Shown: positions 53,968-62,134 of the stretch, in pieces | Numbering within the stretch: position 1 is the first letter of the stretch | Layout of the letters: each line of letters begins with the position of its first letter | Assembly (NCBI GenBank): GCA_945925985.1 | Contig: CAMELV010000001.1 | Coordinates: forward strand, 296,366-360,365 | From: Comamonas sp. lk | GTDB taxonomy: Bacteria > Pseudomonadota > Gammaproteobacteria > Burkholderiales > Burkholderiaceae_C | Direction: 5' to 3' | Length of the DNA stretch: 64,000 nucleotides | Notes under the pieces: generated by a model | Database searches by the model: none | What the model saw: only the letters and a program-made list of their open reading frames with translations | What the model was told of the DNA's origin: nothing | Program-made: the position numbers and the translations under genes

Positions 53968-54294
53968 CTTTGACTGGTGCCTCTCGGATAGCACGAGGAT
54001 GTGCTCCAACGTGCTGACCAAAGGGAAGCCTCGGGCTTGAGCGTCAAGGATGTTGATGCGATCCTGAATGAGCTGGCGGCCTTGCTGGAGCCGGTTTTGA
54101 CGCACTACCAATGGCGGCCGCAGTTGCGCGACCCGGCTGATGAAATGGTGCTGGAGTCTGCGGCGAATGCCCGGGTCGGTGCGCTGGTGACCTACAACTT
54201 GCGCGACTTCATTCCCGCCAAGCGTTTTGGCATTCAGGTGTTGACGCCTGAACAAGCCTTCAAGTATTTCGATCTTGCTATTCCGAGGATATGA
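53968..54294 (+). pseudogene. 5'-truncated PIN-domain toxin gene
   Basis: The intact part (from GTG 54001) reads LSVKDVDAILNELAALLEPV, QWRPQLRDPADEMVLESAAN and GALVTYNLRDFIPAKRFGIQ, the C-terminal half of a PIN-domain RNase toxin. Further upstream in the same frame VPL and EDVLQRADQR resemble family wording but are split by TGA (53971-53973) and TAG (53989-53991). The N-terminal acidic residues of the active site are missing, so the toxin is probably dead. An antitoxin gene follows four bases after its stop. Confidence 0.7.
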
Positions 54295-54298
54295 CACC

Positions 54299-54562
54299 AT
54301 GAGCAACTACGCCCTTCGCCTCCCAGAATCGCTCAAACAGGCCGCCAAACGGATCGCCGCCAGCGATGACACCACGATGAACCAGTTTTTTGTGGTGGCG
54401 ATCGCCGAAAAAATCAGCGCCATGGAGACGGCAAAGTTTTTTGAGAAACGGGCAGCCTCGGCTGATACGTCGGCGGCCCAAGCGGCGTGGGACAAGGTTG
54501 GGGATCATGCGCCAATAGCAGGCGACGGCTGGACCAAGCCGCTCAGGAAGCGCGCGACCTGA
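54299..54562 (+). CDS. Ribbon-helix-helix antitoxin paired with PIN toxin
   Basis: The protein of 87 residues begins YALRLPESLKQAAKRIAASD and DTTMNQFFVVAIAEKISAME, the strand-helix-helix pattern of RHH antitoxins that sit beside PIN-family toxins. ATG 54299 is used; a codon at 54275 lies in the toxin gene. As its toxin partner is truncated, this is an orphan antitoxin. It may repress its own promoter. C-terminal residues 50-87 would wrap the toxin. Confidence 0.75.
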   Translation: MSNYALRLPESLKQAAKRIAASDDTTMNQFFVVAIAEKISAMETAKFFEKRAASADTSAAQAAWDKVGDHAPIAGDGWTKPLRKRAT

Positions 54563-54835
54563 GGTGACAACCCGTCGCCTGCCTGGATGTCACCTTGGTC
54601 AGGGTGCTCTGAAGGTGACCATCCCGTTGCTGGCGGGCGGCGTGGCTCGCGTTCTCCGGCCCACGCTCGCGGGCGACTAACTTTGGTGGATTGAGGTTGC
54701 AGCGTCAAAACGGTGTCTGGTTGGGCGCCGGGTGGGCAACCGCGAATGGGGCCTGCGCCCGCGAACCCCACCGCCCACCGAGATGGGCGTGGTGGCGCTT
54801 TGAGAAACAGACCAAAGCACCCTTCATTCAACTAC
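54563..54835. other. Gene-free stretch, no recognised feature
   Basis: No convincing gene is seen. A minus-strand frame here encodes a proline/arginine-rich sequence (ending ARFLSGLVQPSPAIGA) that could be a dispersed repeat or a chance reading. GC-rich blocks such as GGCGCCGGGTGGGC occur. Confidence 0.3.
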
Positions 54836-55039
54836 CTACACCACCCCCGCTGCTCTTAAGCGTTTGATATCGGCTTCGCTTTTGCCCAGCAACTCCTGCG
54901 GTACCTCGGCCGAGTGTTGTCCGCGCGTGGGCGGTGCGCGGTGCTCAACCGGCGCGGCCGACAGGTGCAGCGGGCTGCGCAGCAGGGGCACATCCACGCC
55001 GCTGCCATGGGGCACCTGAATAAAGGGCATCGGCGCCAT
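54836..55039 (-). pseudogene. C-terminal fragment of a CaiB/BaiF-type (family III) CoA-transferase
   Basis: The 67-residue reading contains VDVPLLRSPLHLSAAPVEHR and APPTRGQHSAEVPQELLGKS, ending LRAAGVV. These match the C-terminal 60-70 residues of family III CoA transferases (usually LLRSPIRLS and APxLGEHTDEVL). There is no N-terminal domain upstream in the window, and the AT-rich FadR-type regulator region begins at about 55040. The gene was probably cut by insertion of the acquired segment to its right. Confidence 0.65.
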
Positions 55040-55128
55040 TGCTCAATGTGGGATCAGGACAAAAAAGCTGATAAATGATTCCAGCCTCATTTTTTTTGGA
55101 CACCTGGTAAATTGATATATTAGTATTC

Positions 55129-55134
55129 TATAAT
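55129..55134 (+). promoter_or_regulatory. Consensus -10 TATAAT eight bases before a start codon
   Basis: TATAAT lies at 55129-55134 and the regulator's ATG at 55142, with no visible Shine-Dalgarno sequence. Transcription would begin at or near the ATG, implying a leaderless mRNA. No convincing -35 hexamer at 17 bases is present. Confidence 0.35.
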
Positions 55135-55141
55135 TCCAATC

Positions 55142-55834
55142 ATGGCTTCAATCCTCCCTGCAAAAGTTGGCCAACGCGCCTCAGATGCCGCGTTCGAACA
55201 TTTACGCGAAGCGATCGTCAGTCTCGAGCTCCCGCCTGGGTCGGCCCTGTCGGACCGCGACCTCTGCGAAACGCTCAATATGAGTCGGACTCCGGTGCGT
55301 GAGGCTTTGCTAAGGTTGGCAAACCTCGGCCTTGTAGAAATCCGACCCCAAGCCGGAACCTTCGTGTCGCGTATTCGTATGGAGGAAGTGCTCGAAGCCA
55401 ACTTCATCCGGCGCGAGCTGGAGGGCGCGTGTGCCAGGGAAGCTGCCAAACTGATCACCGATGGCCAGCGAAATGAGCTGATGTTTCTCATTGATCAGCA
55501 GAAGCTTGATCATTCCGCGAAGAACCTTAAGGTGTTCAGTCGGCTGGACATTGAATTCCACAGTGCGATCCACACCATCGCCGGCAATGCAATGTGCAGG
55601 ACCATCATTCGCGATGTTCGAGTGTTTGTGGACCGCCTTCGCAATCTGAGCCTGAATCGTTCCGCGGACCTGCCAGAGATCATCGCTGACCATCTGGCTA
55701 TTGCCAGCGCGCTAGCGAAAGGCGATCCAGACGGTGCGGAGAGTGCGATGAACCGCCACATGGACCGCGTCCATCGCGTTGCAGAGGCGCTGATCAAGCA
55801 GTATCCAGAATACTTTGAGAAGGCCGATGCCTAA
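55142..55834 (+). CDS. GntR-family regulator, FadR/FCD subgroup
   Basis: The 230-residue protein has an N-terminal winged helix (FEHLREAIVSLELPPGSALS, LCETLNMSRTPVREALLRLA) and a C-terminal FCD domain with metal-binding candidates Asp136, His140, His184 and His206. It probably senses a carboxylate and represses the downstream catabolic genes. The start codon is directly downstream of an AT-rich region. It overlaps the next permease gene by eight bases. This first gene of an AT-richer cassette is likely its regulator. Confidence 0.88.
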   Translation: MASILPAKVGQRASDAAFEHLREAIVSLELPPGSALSDRDLCETLNMSRTPVREALLRLANLGLVEIRPQAGTFVSRIRMEEVLEANFIRRELEGACAREAAKLITDGQRNELMFLIDQQKLDHSAKNLKVFSRLDIEFHSAIHTIAGNAMCRTIIRDVRVFVDRLRNLSLNRSADLPEIIADHLAIASALAKGDPDGAESAMNRHMDRVHRVAEALIKQYPEYFEKADA

Positions 55835-56495
55835 TTTCAGCCTTCAGTTCTGGCATGTCTGGCCCCATCTGGACGCTTTGTTTCAGGGGGCTCTGCTGAC
55901 GATTGCGTTGACTGCCCAAGCTTCAGCCTTTGGTTTGGTCGCGTCGTTGGTGGGGGCCTACGCACTGATGTCCGGATTCAAACCTGCGGCGACCCTGGCT
56001 AGGGCGTACGTGGAAGTGATCCGCAATACGCCGTTTCTAGTCCAACTCCTATTCATTTACTTCTCCTTGCCAACCATAGGCATACAGGTCACAGCCAATC
56101 AGGCTGCGCTGATGACCATGATCATGAATTTCACGGGCTACACCATTGAAATTCTTCGGGGTGGGATCCAATCGATTCCAGCCACGCAGTTGGACTCTGC
56201 CAGGTCAATCGGATTCTCAAAAGTCCAAACCTTTATCTTTGTTGTGGCGCCACAGGCGGTACGCAACACTTATCCGTCGCTAACGAGCCAGTTCAGTTTG
56301 CTTTTACTTGGTTCGTCTGTCGTGTCTGCTATATCGGCGGAAGACCTCACAGCGGCCGCAAATTACATCCAATCTCTAAATTTCCGTAGCTTCGAGGTCT
56401 ATCTCGTCACCGCGGGTTTCTACCTTGCGCTCACTGCCCTTTGCCGGATCACCTTTGCGGCGATATGGCGAATGACATTCCATCGGTGGGAATAG
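55827..56495 (+). CDS. Polar amino-acid-type ABC transporter permease
   Basis: The protein of 222 residues, start ATG 55827, has the His/Glu/Gln/Arg/opine (HEQRO) permease pattern: GALLTIALTAQASAFGLVAS, YVEVIRNTPFLVQLLFIYFS and LDSARSIGFSKVQTFIFVVA with PQAVRNTYPSLTSQ. Five helices are expected. It works with the second permease, ATPase and binding protein of this operon. Although the family mostly carries amino acids, some members carry other small charged molecules. The genes downstream suggest a sugar-acid substrate. Confidence 0.9.
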   Translation: MPNFSLQFWHVWPHLDALFQGALLTIALTAQASAFGLVASLVGAYALMSGFKPAATLARAYVEVIRNTPFLVQLLFIYFSLPTIGIQVTANQAALMTMIMNFTGYTIEILRGGIQSIPATQLDSARSIGFSKVQTFIFVVAPQAVRNTYPSLTSQFSLLLLGSSVVSAISAEDLTAAANYIQSLNFRSFEVYLVTAGFYLALTALCRITFAAIWRMTFHRWE

Positions 56496-56500
56496 CAACT

Positions 56501-57145
56501 ATGGAAGTCATCGTCAGATACCTCCCTTCGCTCGGGATCAGTGCCGGCATCACACTCATGCTGTTTCTTGTCCCGGCCATCATGGGAGCCATCCTTGGCC
56601 TGTTGGTAGCAGTCATGCGGACGGCTCGCTCTGTCGTGTTGCGTGAGCTCGGTCGCATGTTCATTTTCGTTATCCAAGGTACGCCCGCCCTTCTGCTGCT
56701 TTTCATCGTTCACTACGGCATGGCGACTTTGGGAGTTCGGCTAGCACCGGCACTTTCAGCCGCCGTTGCACTATCGCTTTACGCGGCAGGATTCCTTGGG
56801 GAGATCTGGCGAGGAGCCATCGAGGCCGTACCTCGGCCCCGATGGGAGGCAGCCAAGAGCCTCGGTTTCGGTAGAACTCAGGCGCTCCTGTTGCTCATCG
56901 CGCCACAGGCGATATGGATTGCGTTGCCGGCCACAGTAGGGTTTCTGGTTTCACTCATGAAGGTCACATCGCTAGCGGCCATCATCGGCGTCGTCGAACT
57001 AACCAAATCGGGAATGGTCATCGCCAACATGTCGTTTGAGCCCATGCTGGTCTACGGCTTGATCGCAGCCATCTACTTCGCGATGTGCTGGCCCATGTCA
57101 CTGTTGTCCCGTCACCTTGAGAAAGCCCAGCATGCCACTCGTTAG
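56501..57145 (+). CDS. Polar amino-acid-type ABC transporter permease (second subunit)
   Basis: The protein of 214 residues, from ATG 56501 (MEVIVRYLPSLG), has GISAGITLMLFLVPAIMGAI, FVIQGTPALLLLFIVHYGMA and ALLLLIAPQAIWIALPATVG. These are the HEQRO permease pattern, and the protein pairs with the first permease. An upstream in-frame codon within the earlier gene is rejected. The gap to the first permease is five bases, and the ATPase gene overlaps its end by 14 bases. Confidence 0.88.
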   Translation: MEVIVRYLPSLGISAGITLMLFLVPAIMGAILGLLVAVMRTARSVVLRELGRMFIFVIQGTPALLLLFIVHYGMATLGVRLAPALSAAVALSLYAAGFLGEIWRGAIEAVPRPRWEAAKSLGFGRTQALLLLIAPQAIWIALPATVGFLVSLMKVTSLAAIIGVVELTKSGMVIANMSFEPMLVYGLIAAIYFAMCWPMSLLSRHLEKAQHATR

Positions 57146-57863
57146 TGTTAGGCAGTTGTCTAAGTCGTACGGAAAAAACACGGTCATCGATGGCCTGGAT
57201 TTAGACATCGAGAAGAGTAGCGTTGTTGCAGTCATGGGCCGCTCGGGCTCAGGCAAAAGCACACTGCTGCGCTGTATCGGTGGCCTTGAAATATTCCAGT
57301 CCGGGCAACTGACCTGTGGTGACCAGGAGTTGAAAGCACACCAAGCCGCCGACAAAGGTTACTTTCGCAACATTGGCATCGTTTTTCAGCACTTCAACCT
57401 TTTTCCGCATCTCACAGCACTTTCCAATGTGACGATCGCACTGCGCAAAGTCCAGGGACTTAGCAAAAACGTGGTGATGGAGCGGGGTCGCGCAGCATTG
57501 GAGACCGTAGGACTGTGGGAAAAGGCTGATGCGTATCCGGCGCGACTGTCAGGCGGGCAGCAGCAACGCGTGGCTATTGCCCGGGCGTTGGCGTTAGAGC
57601 CAAAAATCCTTCTGTTGGACGAGGTCACATCCGCTCTCGACCCTGAACTCGTGGAAGAAGTTATAGGCGTCCTTCGTTCGCTGGCCGAACGTGGCCACAC
57701 CATGCTGCTGGTTACCCACGACATACGGTTCGCGGAAACGGTCGCGGACCATATTGTGTTTATGCACAAAGGCAAGATTCACGAGCAGGGTGATGCTCGG
57801 GAAATCATTCGTCAGCCGAAGACGGATGAGTTGGCGCAATTTCTCGGCTTGAAACAAAACTGA
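57132..57863 (+). CDS. Polar amino-acid-type ABC transporter ATP-binding protein
   Basis: The protein of 243 residues, start ATG 57132, has Walker A AVMGRSGSGKSTLLRCIGGL, the signature [19 protein letters not shown], Walker B KILLLDEVTSALDPELVEEV and an H-loop in LVTHDIRFAETVADH. It is a GlnQ/HisP-like ATPase of the HEQRO permeases. It drives the upstream permeases and the binding protein downstream. The Q-loop reads IVFQHFNLFPHLT. Order is permease-permease-ATPase-binding protein. Confidence 0.92.
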   Translation: MPLVSVRQLSKSYGKNTVIDGLDLDIEKSSVVAVMGRSGSGKSTLLRCIGGLEIFQSGQLTCGDQELKAHQAADKGYFRNIGIVFQHFNLFPHLTALSNVTIALRKVQGLSKNVVMERGRAALETVGLWEKADAYPARLSGGQQQRVAIARALALEPKILLLDEVTSALDPELVEEVIGVLRSLAERGHTMLLVTHDIRFAETVADHIVFMHKGKIHEQGDAREIIRQPKTDELAQFLGLKQN

Positions 57864-57875
57864 AAGGATGACAAC

Positions 57876-58664
57876 ATGAAAATTTTCTTTAAACCATTCG
57901 CCGCAGCATTGGTGGCTATGGCACTTCTCTCGTCAGGCGCATACGCTCAAACGGTCGAAGCAATCCAGAAGCGTGGAAAGATCGTGATCGGAATGGACCA
58001 AACCATTCCCCCGTACGGTCTGCTTGACGAAAAGCGTGAGCCTGCAGGCTATGACGCTGACGTCGCTCGGGCTATCGGAAAAGGACTGGGCGTGCAAGTG
58101 GAATTCGTACAAGTAGCAGGTCCCACAAGAATTCCCGCTTTGTTGACGAATCAGGTGGATATCGTTGTGGCCACATTGGGGATGAGCCCCGAACGCGCTA
58201 ACCAAGTCTGGTTCAGCATGCCGTACGGCAGCGTTGACGTCGTGTTCATTTCGAAAGCGGCTAACAAGATTGCCAATGCCGGTGACACTGGGGGCAAACG
58301 TATTGGTGTGGTGCGAGGTGGTATCCAAGACACATCGTTCACCCCGCTTGCCCCCAAAAACGCCACGATCGTCCGATTCGACGACGACGCCACTGTCGGG
58401 CAGGCACTGCTCGCGGGCCAGGTCGACGCTGTTGTAACTGCCAGTCAATGGGCCGCCGAGTTCATCAAACGAAATGCTGCAGCAAAGATTGAAGTTAAGT
58501 TCACGGTGCGGCAGTCACCCTATGGCATCGGTGTGCGTAAGGGCGAAATAGACATCCTCCAGTGGATGAACCAATTTGTTGCGTTTATGAAAATCACCGG
58601 CGAACTGGATCAAATCAGCCGCCGATGGATCGGCACCCCGCTGACCAATTTGCCAGTGTGGTGA
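57876..58664 (+). CDS. ABC transporter substrate-binding protein (SBP_bac_3)
   Basis: The 262-residue protein has a signal peptide (FKPFAAALVAMALLSSGAYA, cleavage after AYA) and the family opening KRGKIVIGMDQTIPPYGLLD with REPAGYDADVARAIGKGLGV and TRIPALLTNQVDIVVATLG. It then reads RIGVVRGGIQDTSFTPLAPK. Typical of periplasmic proteins for polar amino acids or small acids. GGATG precedes the ATG. The ligand probably equals the substrate of the two dehydratases downstream, an inference from operon context. Confidence 0.9.
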   Translation: MKIFFKPFAAALVAMALLSSGAYAQTVEAIQKRGKIVIGMDQTIPPYGLLDEKREPAGYDADVARAIGKGLGVQVEFVQVAGPTRIPALLTNQVDIVVATLGMSPERANQVWFSMPYGSVDVVFISKAANKIANAGDTGGKRIGVVRGGIQDTSFTPLAPKNATIVRFDDDATVGQALLAGQVDAVVTASQWAAEFIKRNAAAKIEVKFTVRQSPYGIGVRKGEIDILQWMNQFVAFMKITGELDQISRRWIGTPLTNLPVW

Positions 58665-58721
58665 TATTGCCGCGTCCCTAAAGGCATCCGCTTTCTCGCC
58701 GCCAGCCGCAAGGAATCATCT

Positions 58722-59894
58722 GTGGAAATTCGTGACATCAAGGTCTATTCCATTCCGGTAAGTTTCCGGACATGGATACTTGTGAAAGTGGAGACTTCAG
58801 AGCCCGGACTCTTCGGATGGGGTGAAGCCACAGTTGAGTGGAAAGCCCGCTCCGTTGGCGCCGCCTTGCTGGAGATGAAAGACCTGTGTATCGGGGAGGA
58901 TCCTCTGCGAATCCGTCACCTCATGCGCAAGCTGGTCAAGCGCCACTACTGGGATCCAGGGGTAATCGGCATGTCGGCGATCAGCGGTATCGAAATGGCT
59001 TGTTGGGACATCTTTGGTAAGTCGGTTGGACGGCCCGTTGTCGATCTATTGGGCGGCGCCGTGCGGGACCGTGTTCCTGTGTATACGCACCTGGGTTTCG
59101 GAAGTTCGGAACATGTCTACGAGAAATCGATGACTGCTGATGCCCTGGAATCACTGGAGAAAATTGTCGAGCGGGGCTACCACGCGGTAAAAGTTGTGAA
59201 CGTACCGTTCCACAACCAGCATGTGTTCGCGGCACGGCGCACGGCCTACTTCAGCATGATGGATGAAATTCTAGATGCATGCCAGGGCCGTATTGATGTC
59301 GCACTGGATGCACATGGCCGATGCGGCTCGGTCGGCTCCGCTGAAACGCTGTTGTCTTTTTTCTCTGGTCGTAACCTGCTCTTCCTGGAAGAAGTCCTGC
59401 GTCCCGCTCCTGCCGCAACCTTGGCCGCCCTAGCGCAGAAATTTGATGTTCGATTGGCAACGGGCGAGCGACTGGTGGAACTCCGTGATTTCGTGGACCT
59501 GGGTTGCGCTCGGGCGGTCGCGGTGTTTCAGCCCGACATCGCACATTGCGGTGGGTTGTTGGCCGCTACTCAGGTTGCAACTATCGCCGCCGGCTTCAAT
59601 ATTGCGGTTGCGCCGCATAACCCCTTGGGTGTTGTAGCCAGCAGCGCCGGTCTGCACTTTGCGTTGGCCACGGAAAATTTCCTTGTTCAGGAAGAAATGA
59701 GCGCGCACTTCAGTGCAGCAAGCGATTTCATTGAAACGCCGATCCATTTTGAGTCTGGTTATTGGACGATGAAGCCATGCGTTGGCTTGGGCGTCACTGT
59801 AGATGAGGCGTTTGCGGCGCGGCTACAGGGTCGCAACGAGCCACTGCTTACAAGTGCGGCGGTGGATCCGGACGGTTCGGTGGTTGACTGGTAG
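58722..59894 (+). CDS. Enolase-superfamily acid-sugar dehydratase-like enzyme (first)
   Basis: The 390-residue protein starts at GTG 58722 (AAGGA at 58710). It belongs to the mandelate-racemase group, GalD type: Asp196-Ala-His198 in VALDAHGR, Glu223 in FLEEVLRP, Glu249 in ATGERL, Asp272 in QPDIAHCGG and His299 in VAPHNPLG. The DxH, Glu, Glu, His set matches galactonate/gluconate-type dehydratases that convert aldonic acids to 2-keto-3-deoxy acids. Cofactor is Mg2+. It lies just after the binding-protein gene. Substrate must be tested; a close paralogue follows. Confidence 0.88.
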   Translation: MEIRDIKVYSIPVSFRTWILVKVETSEPGLFGWGEATVEWKARSVGAALLEMKDLCIGEDPLRIRHLMRKLVKRHYWDPGVIGMSAISGIEMACWDIFGKSVGRPVVDLLGGAVRDRVPVYTHLGFGSSEHVYEKSMTADALESLEKIVERGYHAVKVVNVPFHNQHVFAARRTAYFSMMDEILDACQGRIDVALDAHGRCGSVGSAETLLSFFSGRNLLFLEEVLRPAPAATLAALAQKFDVRLATGERLVELRDFVDLGCARAVAVFQPDIAHCGGLLAATQVATIAAGFNIAVAPHNPLGVVASSAGLHFALATENFLVQEEMSAHFSAASDFIETPIHFESGYWTMKPCVGLGVTVDEAFAARLQGRNEPLLTSAAVDPDGSVVDW

Positions 59895-59906
59895 ACGGAG
59901 TACATC

Positions 59907-61043
59907 ATGCAAATAACACAGATCCACGCCCATCTGCATTCGGGCGAATACTCGGATCTCATTTTTGTCGAGATCAAGACCTCGGACCCTTCGGTGTCCG
60001 GATGGGGTGAGTGCACATTGCCGGGTAAGCCGTATGCTGTCGCCGGCGCTGTCCGCGACGCGGCTCGGCTGATTATGGGTATGCCGGTTGAGTCGATCCG
60101 CAAGATTTGGGAAACTGCCTATCGGCACAGCTATTGGCGTGGCGGTGCGGTCGAAACATCGGCACTATCGGGCATCGATATCGCGCTCTGGGATATTGCG
60201 GGCAAAGTCGCCCAGAAGCCGGTCCACGCGCTCCTTGGTGGTGCTGTGCGGGATCGAGTCAAGGCTTACGCGAACTGTGGTCTTTCTACGGACCCAGACG
60301 AATTGGCCAGGCGCGCGCAGACCGCGATCGATGCCGGTTTCCAGATTGTGAAGTTCTATCCCCTTCCACCGATGGAAGCTCTGCCGCAGACCGCCTTGAT
60401 TTCGAGGGTTTACGACTGCTGCGCTGCGGTCCGGGATGTGATCGGACCATCACGCGACTTCGCTATCGACCTCCACGGAAGAACGCTTCCGCATACGGTG
60501 ATTGCGATCGAACATGCCATTCGCGATCTCCGACCACTTTGGATCGAAGAACCGGTCGCGAGTGAGGACATTGAAGCGCTCAACCGGGTTCGGCGGCATT
60601 TCCAAGTTCCTATCGCGCTGGGCGAACGCCTATTTACTCGATGGCAGTTCAAGCAGGTTCTTGACCGAGGGTTGGTGGACATCATTCAGCCGGACGTCGG
60701 TAATGTAGGAGGGCTCTCCGAGATGAGGGTTCTCGCCGACATGGCTGAGTCCTACCATGTTGCCTTCGGACCGCATAGCCCGAACGGCCTACTCCACACC
60801 TGCGCTTCGATGCACTGCGCCGCCATCGCGCAAACCTTTGGCGCATTGGAATTCCGGCCGAGCGCCATTACCAACCAAGTATTCGATGGCGTGTTTCCAA
60901 TATTCGGCTCCGACGGATCATTTCCACTCCAATCTACACCCGGCGTTGGGCTCAGCGTACAAGCGAATAGGCTGTTTTTTGATGAGGCTCGGGTACCGCG
61001 CCTGGCCGAACAGGGCGCCGATGGCACGCCACTTGACTGGTAG
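59907..61043 (+). CDS. Enolase-superfamily acid-sugar dehydratase-like enzyme (second)
   Basis: The 378-residue protein is a paralogue of the preceding one in the mandelate-racemase group. Catalytic and metal residues are Asp188-Leu-His190 in AIDLHGRT, Glu214 and Glu215 in LWIEEPVA, Glu240 in LGERLF, Asp263 in IQPDVGNVGG and His290 in FGPHSPNG. A 12-base gap separates it from the first and three bases separate it from the aldolase-like gene, so all are cotranscribed. Two related dehydratases in a row suggest two stereoisomers or two sequential eliminations. Confidence 0.88.
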   Translation: MQITQIHAHLHSGEYSDLIFVEIKTSDPSVSGWGECTLPGKPYAVAGAVRDAARLIMGMPVESIRKIWETAYRHSYWRGGAVETSALSGIDIALWDIAGKVAQKPVHALLGGAVRDRVKAYANCGLSTDPDELARRAQTAIDAGFQIVKFYPLPPMEALPQTALISRVYDCCAAVRDVIGPSRDFAIDLHGRTLPHTVIAIEHAIRDLRPLWIEEPVASEDIEALNRVRRHFQVPIALGERLFTRWQFKQVLDRGLVDIIQPDVGNVGGLSEMRVLADMAESYHVAFGPHSPNGLLHTCASMHCAAIAQTFGALEFRPSAITNQVFDGVFPIFGSDGSFPLQSTPGVGLSVQANRLFFDEARVPRLAEQGADGTPLDW

Positions 61044-61046
61044 CGC

Positions 61047-61934
61047 ATGGTTGCTGGTGTCATTCCTGTTCTGTATAGCTTCTTCACGAGCTCCGGGGCA
61101 CTCGACCTTGACGCTCATGAGCGACAGATGGCTTGGACCAAAAGCGGTGGCGCCGCCGGGGTCGCACTTTTTGGTCTGGCGTCCGAGGGTGCGGCACTTT
61201 CGCCCGCTGAACGGAAGGCTTTGCTTTCGCATACGTGCAAAAACCTGTCTCCCGAAGATGCGTTACTGGTGACAGTGCGACCAGACGACGACATTCAAGA
61301 CCTGAGCCGCAGCGCGATCGGATACAGAGACCGTGTGTCGCTTATTGTGCAAATCGGCAAGGATCCAACACGATCAATCAACCAGATCGACACCCTGTTT
61401 TCAGACCCTGCACTGGCTGAGCGCATCGACCTAGGCTTGCAACTTGCGCCGGGACTTATCGACACTGCCTTTTCTGCAGGCTCGCTTAGCGCCCATCCCA
61501 CCTTGCTTAAGCGCCTGCGATTTCTTAAGGCAGAGTACAACAGTATCGAGCTTTCCGCGCACCTGTCGTCGCTCGATAAACCTTTGGCGCTATTGGTAGG
61601 CCGCCACGGCCAGAACCTAATCGAATACCTCAGGATCGGTGCGGTTGGTGTGATCCCTGGAACAGAAATGGCGATGGCATTGCAACCCATCTTGGCGGCG
61701 TGGACTGCAGGCCAAAGGCAGGAGGCAACACAAGCCTACTGTCGTATCGCACCTTATGTGGACTTCGCCATGCAGGACTTGGATACTGTCATCGACGTTG
61801 GCCGCGCGATCACCGCCCGGGCACTGGATATGGACCTCGGTGTTCGTCGCGTGTCGTCGGGCTTAGAGATGAACGCTTTTGGGCGCGCCATTGACACCTG
61901 GTGGCCTTATTGGAAAGCGATGCATGGCAACTGA
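61047..61934 (+). CDS. DapA-family aldolase-like protein with altered active site
   Basis: The 295-residue TIM-barrel protein has the DHDPS/NAL opening AGVIPVLYSFFTSSGALD and GVALFGLASEGAALSPAERK. The Schiff-base lysine appears to be Lys161 in RFLKAEYNSIE, and GAVGVIPGTEMAMA is the C-terminal motif. The usual tyrosine in YNxP is replaced: LQLAPG has Gln132 at that position, and the GTTGE threonines are replaced (GLASE). It may cleave or dehydrate a 2-keto-3-deoxy acid from the dehydratases by another mechanism. This alignment is by eye. Confidence 0.75.
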   Translation: MVAGVIPVLYSFFTSSGALDLDAHERQMAWTKSGGAAGVALFGLASEGAALSPAERKALLSHTCKNLSPEDALLVTVRPDDDIQDLSRSAIGYRDRVSLIVQIGKDPTRSINQIDTLFSDPALAERIDLGLQLAPGLIDTAFSAGSLSAHPTLLKRLRFLKAEYNSIELSAHLSSLDKPLALLVGRHGQNLIEYLRIGAVGVIPGTEMAMALQPILAAWTAGQRQEATQAYCRIAPYVDFAMQDLDTVIDVGRAITARALDMDLGVRRVSSGLEMNAFGRAIDTWWPYWKAMHGN

Positions 61935-62134
61935 GTCGATCCTTCAGTTCGATTCAGGTTTTCAAAGATGCTCAAGGAAATATCACCTTTTCAGTGGCCA
62001 TCGCAATTTATAGGCTGACGCGACCGATCCTGACTGGCCCCAGTCCAGTGGTTTGAGTCGTCAGGTTGATGGTAGTGCCCAACTTAAATCAGCAATTCGC
62101 GCGATCTGCCCATACTTTTGATTACAAGGTCAAC

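Noticed and set aside
54505..54831. Minus-strand frame of about 108 codons between antitoxin and CoA-transferase fragment
   Set aside because: No start signal, no domain and Pro/Arg-rich composition; it may be a dispersed repeat.
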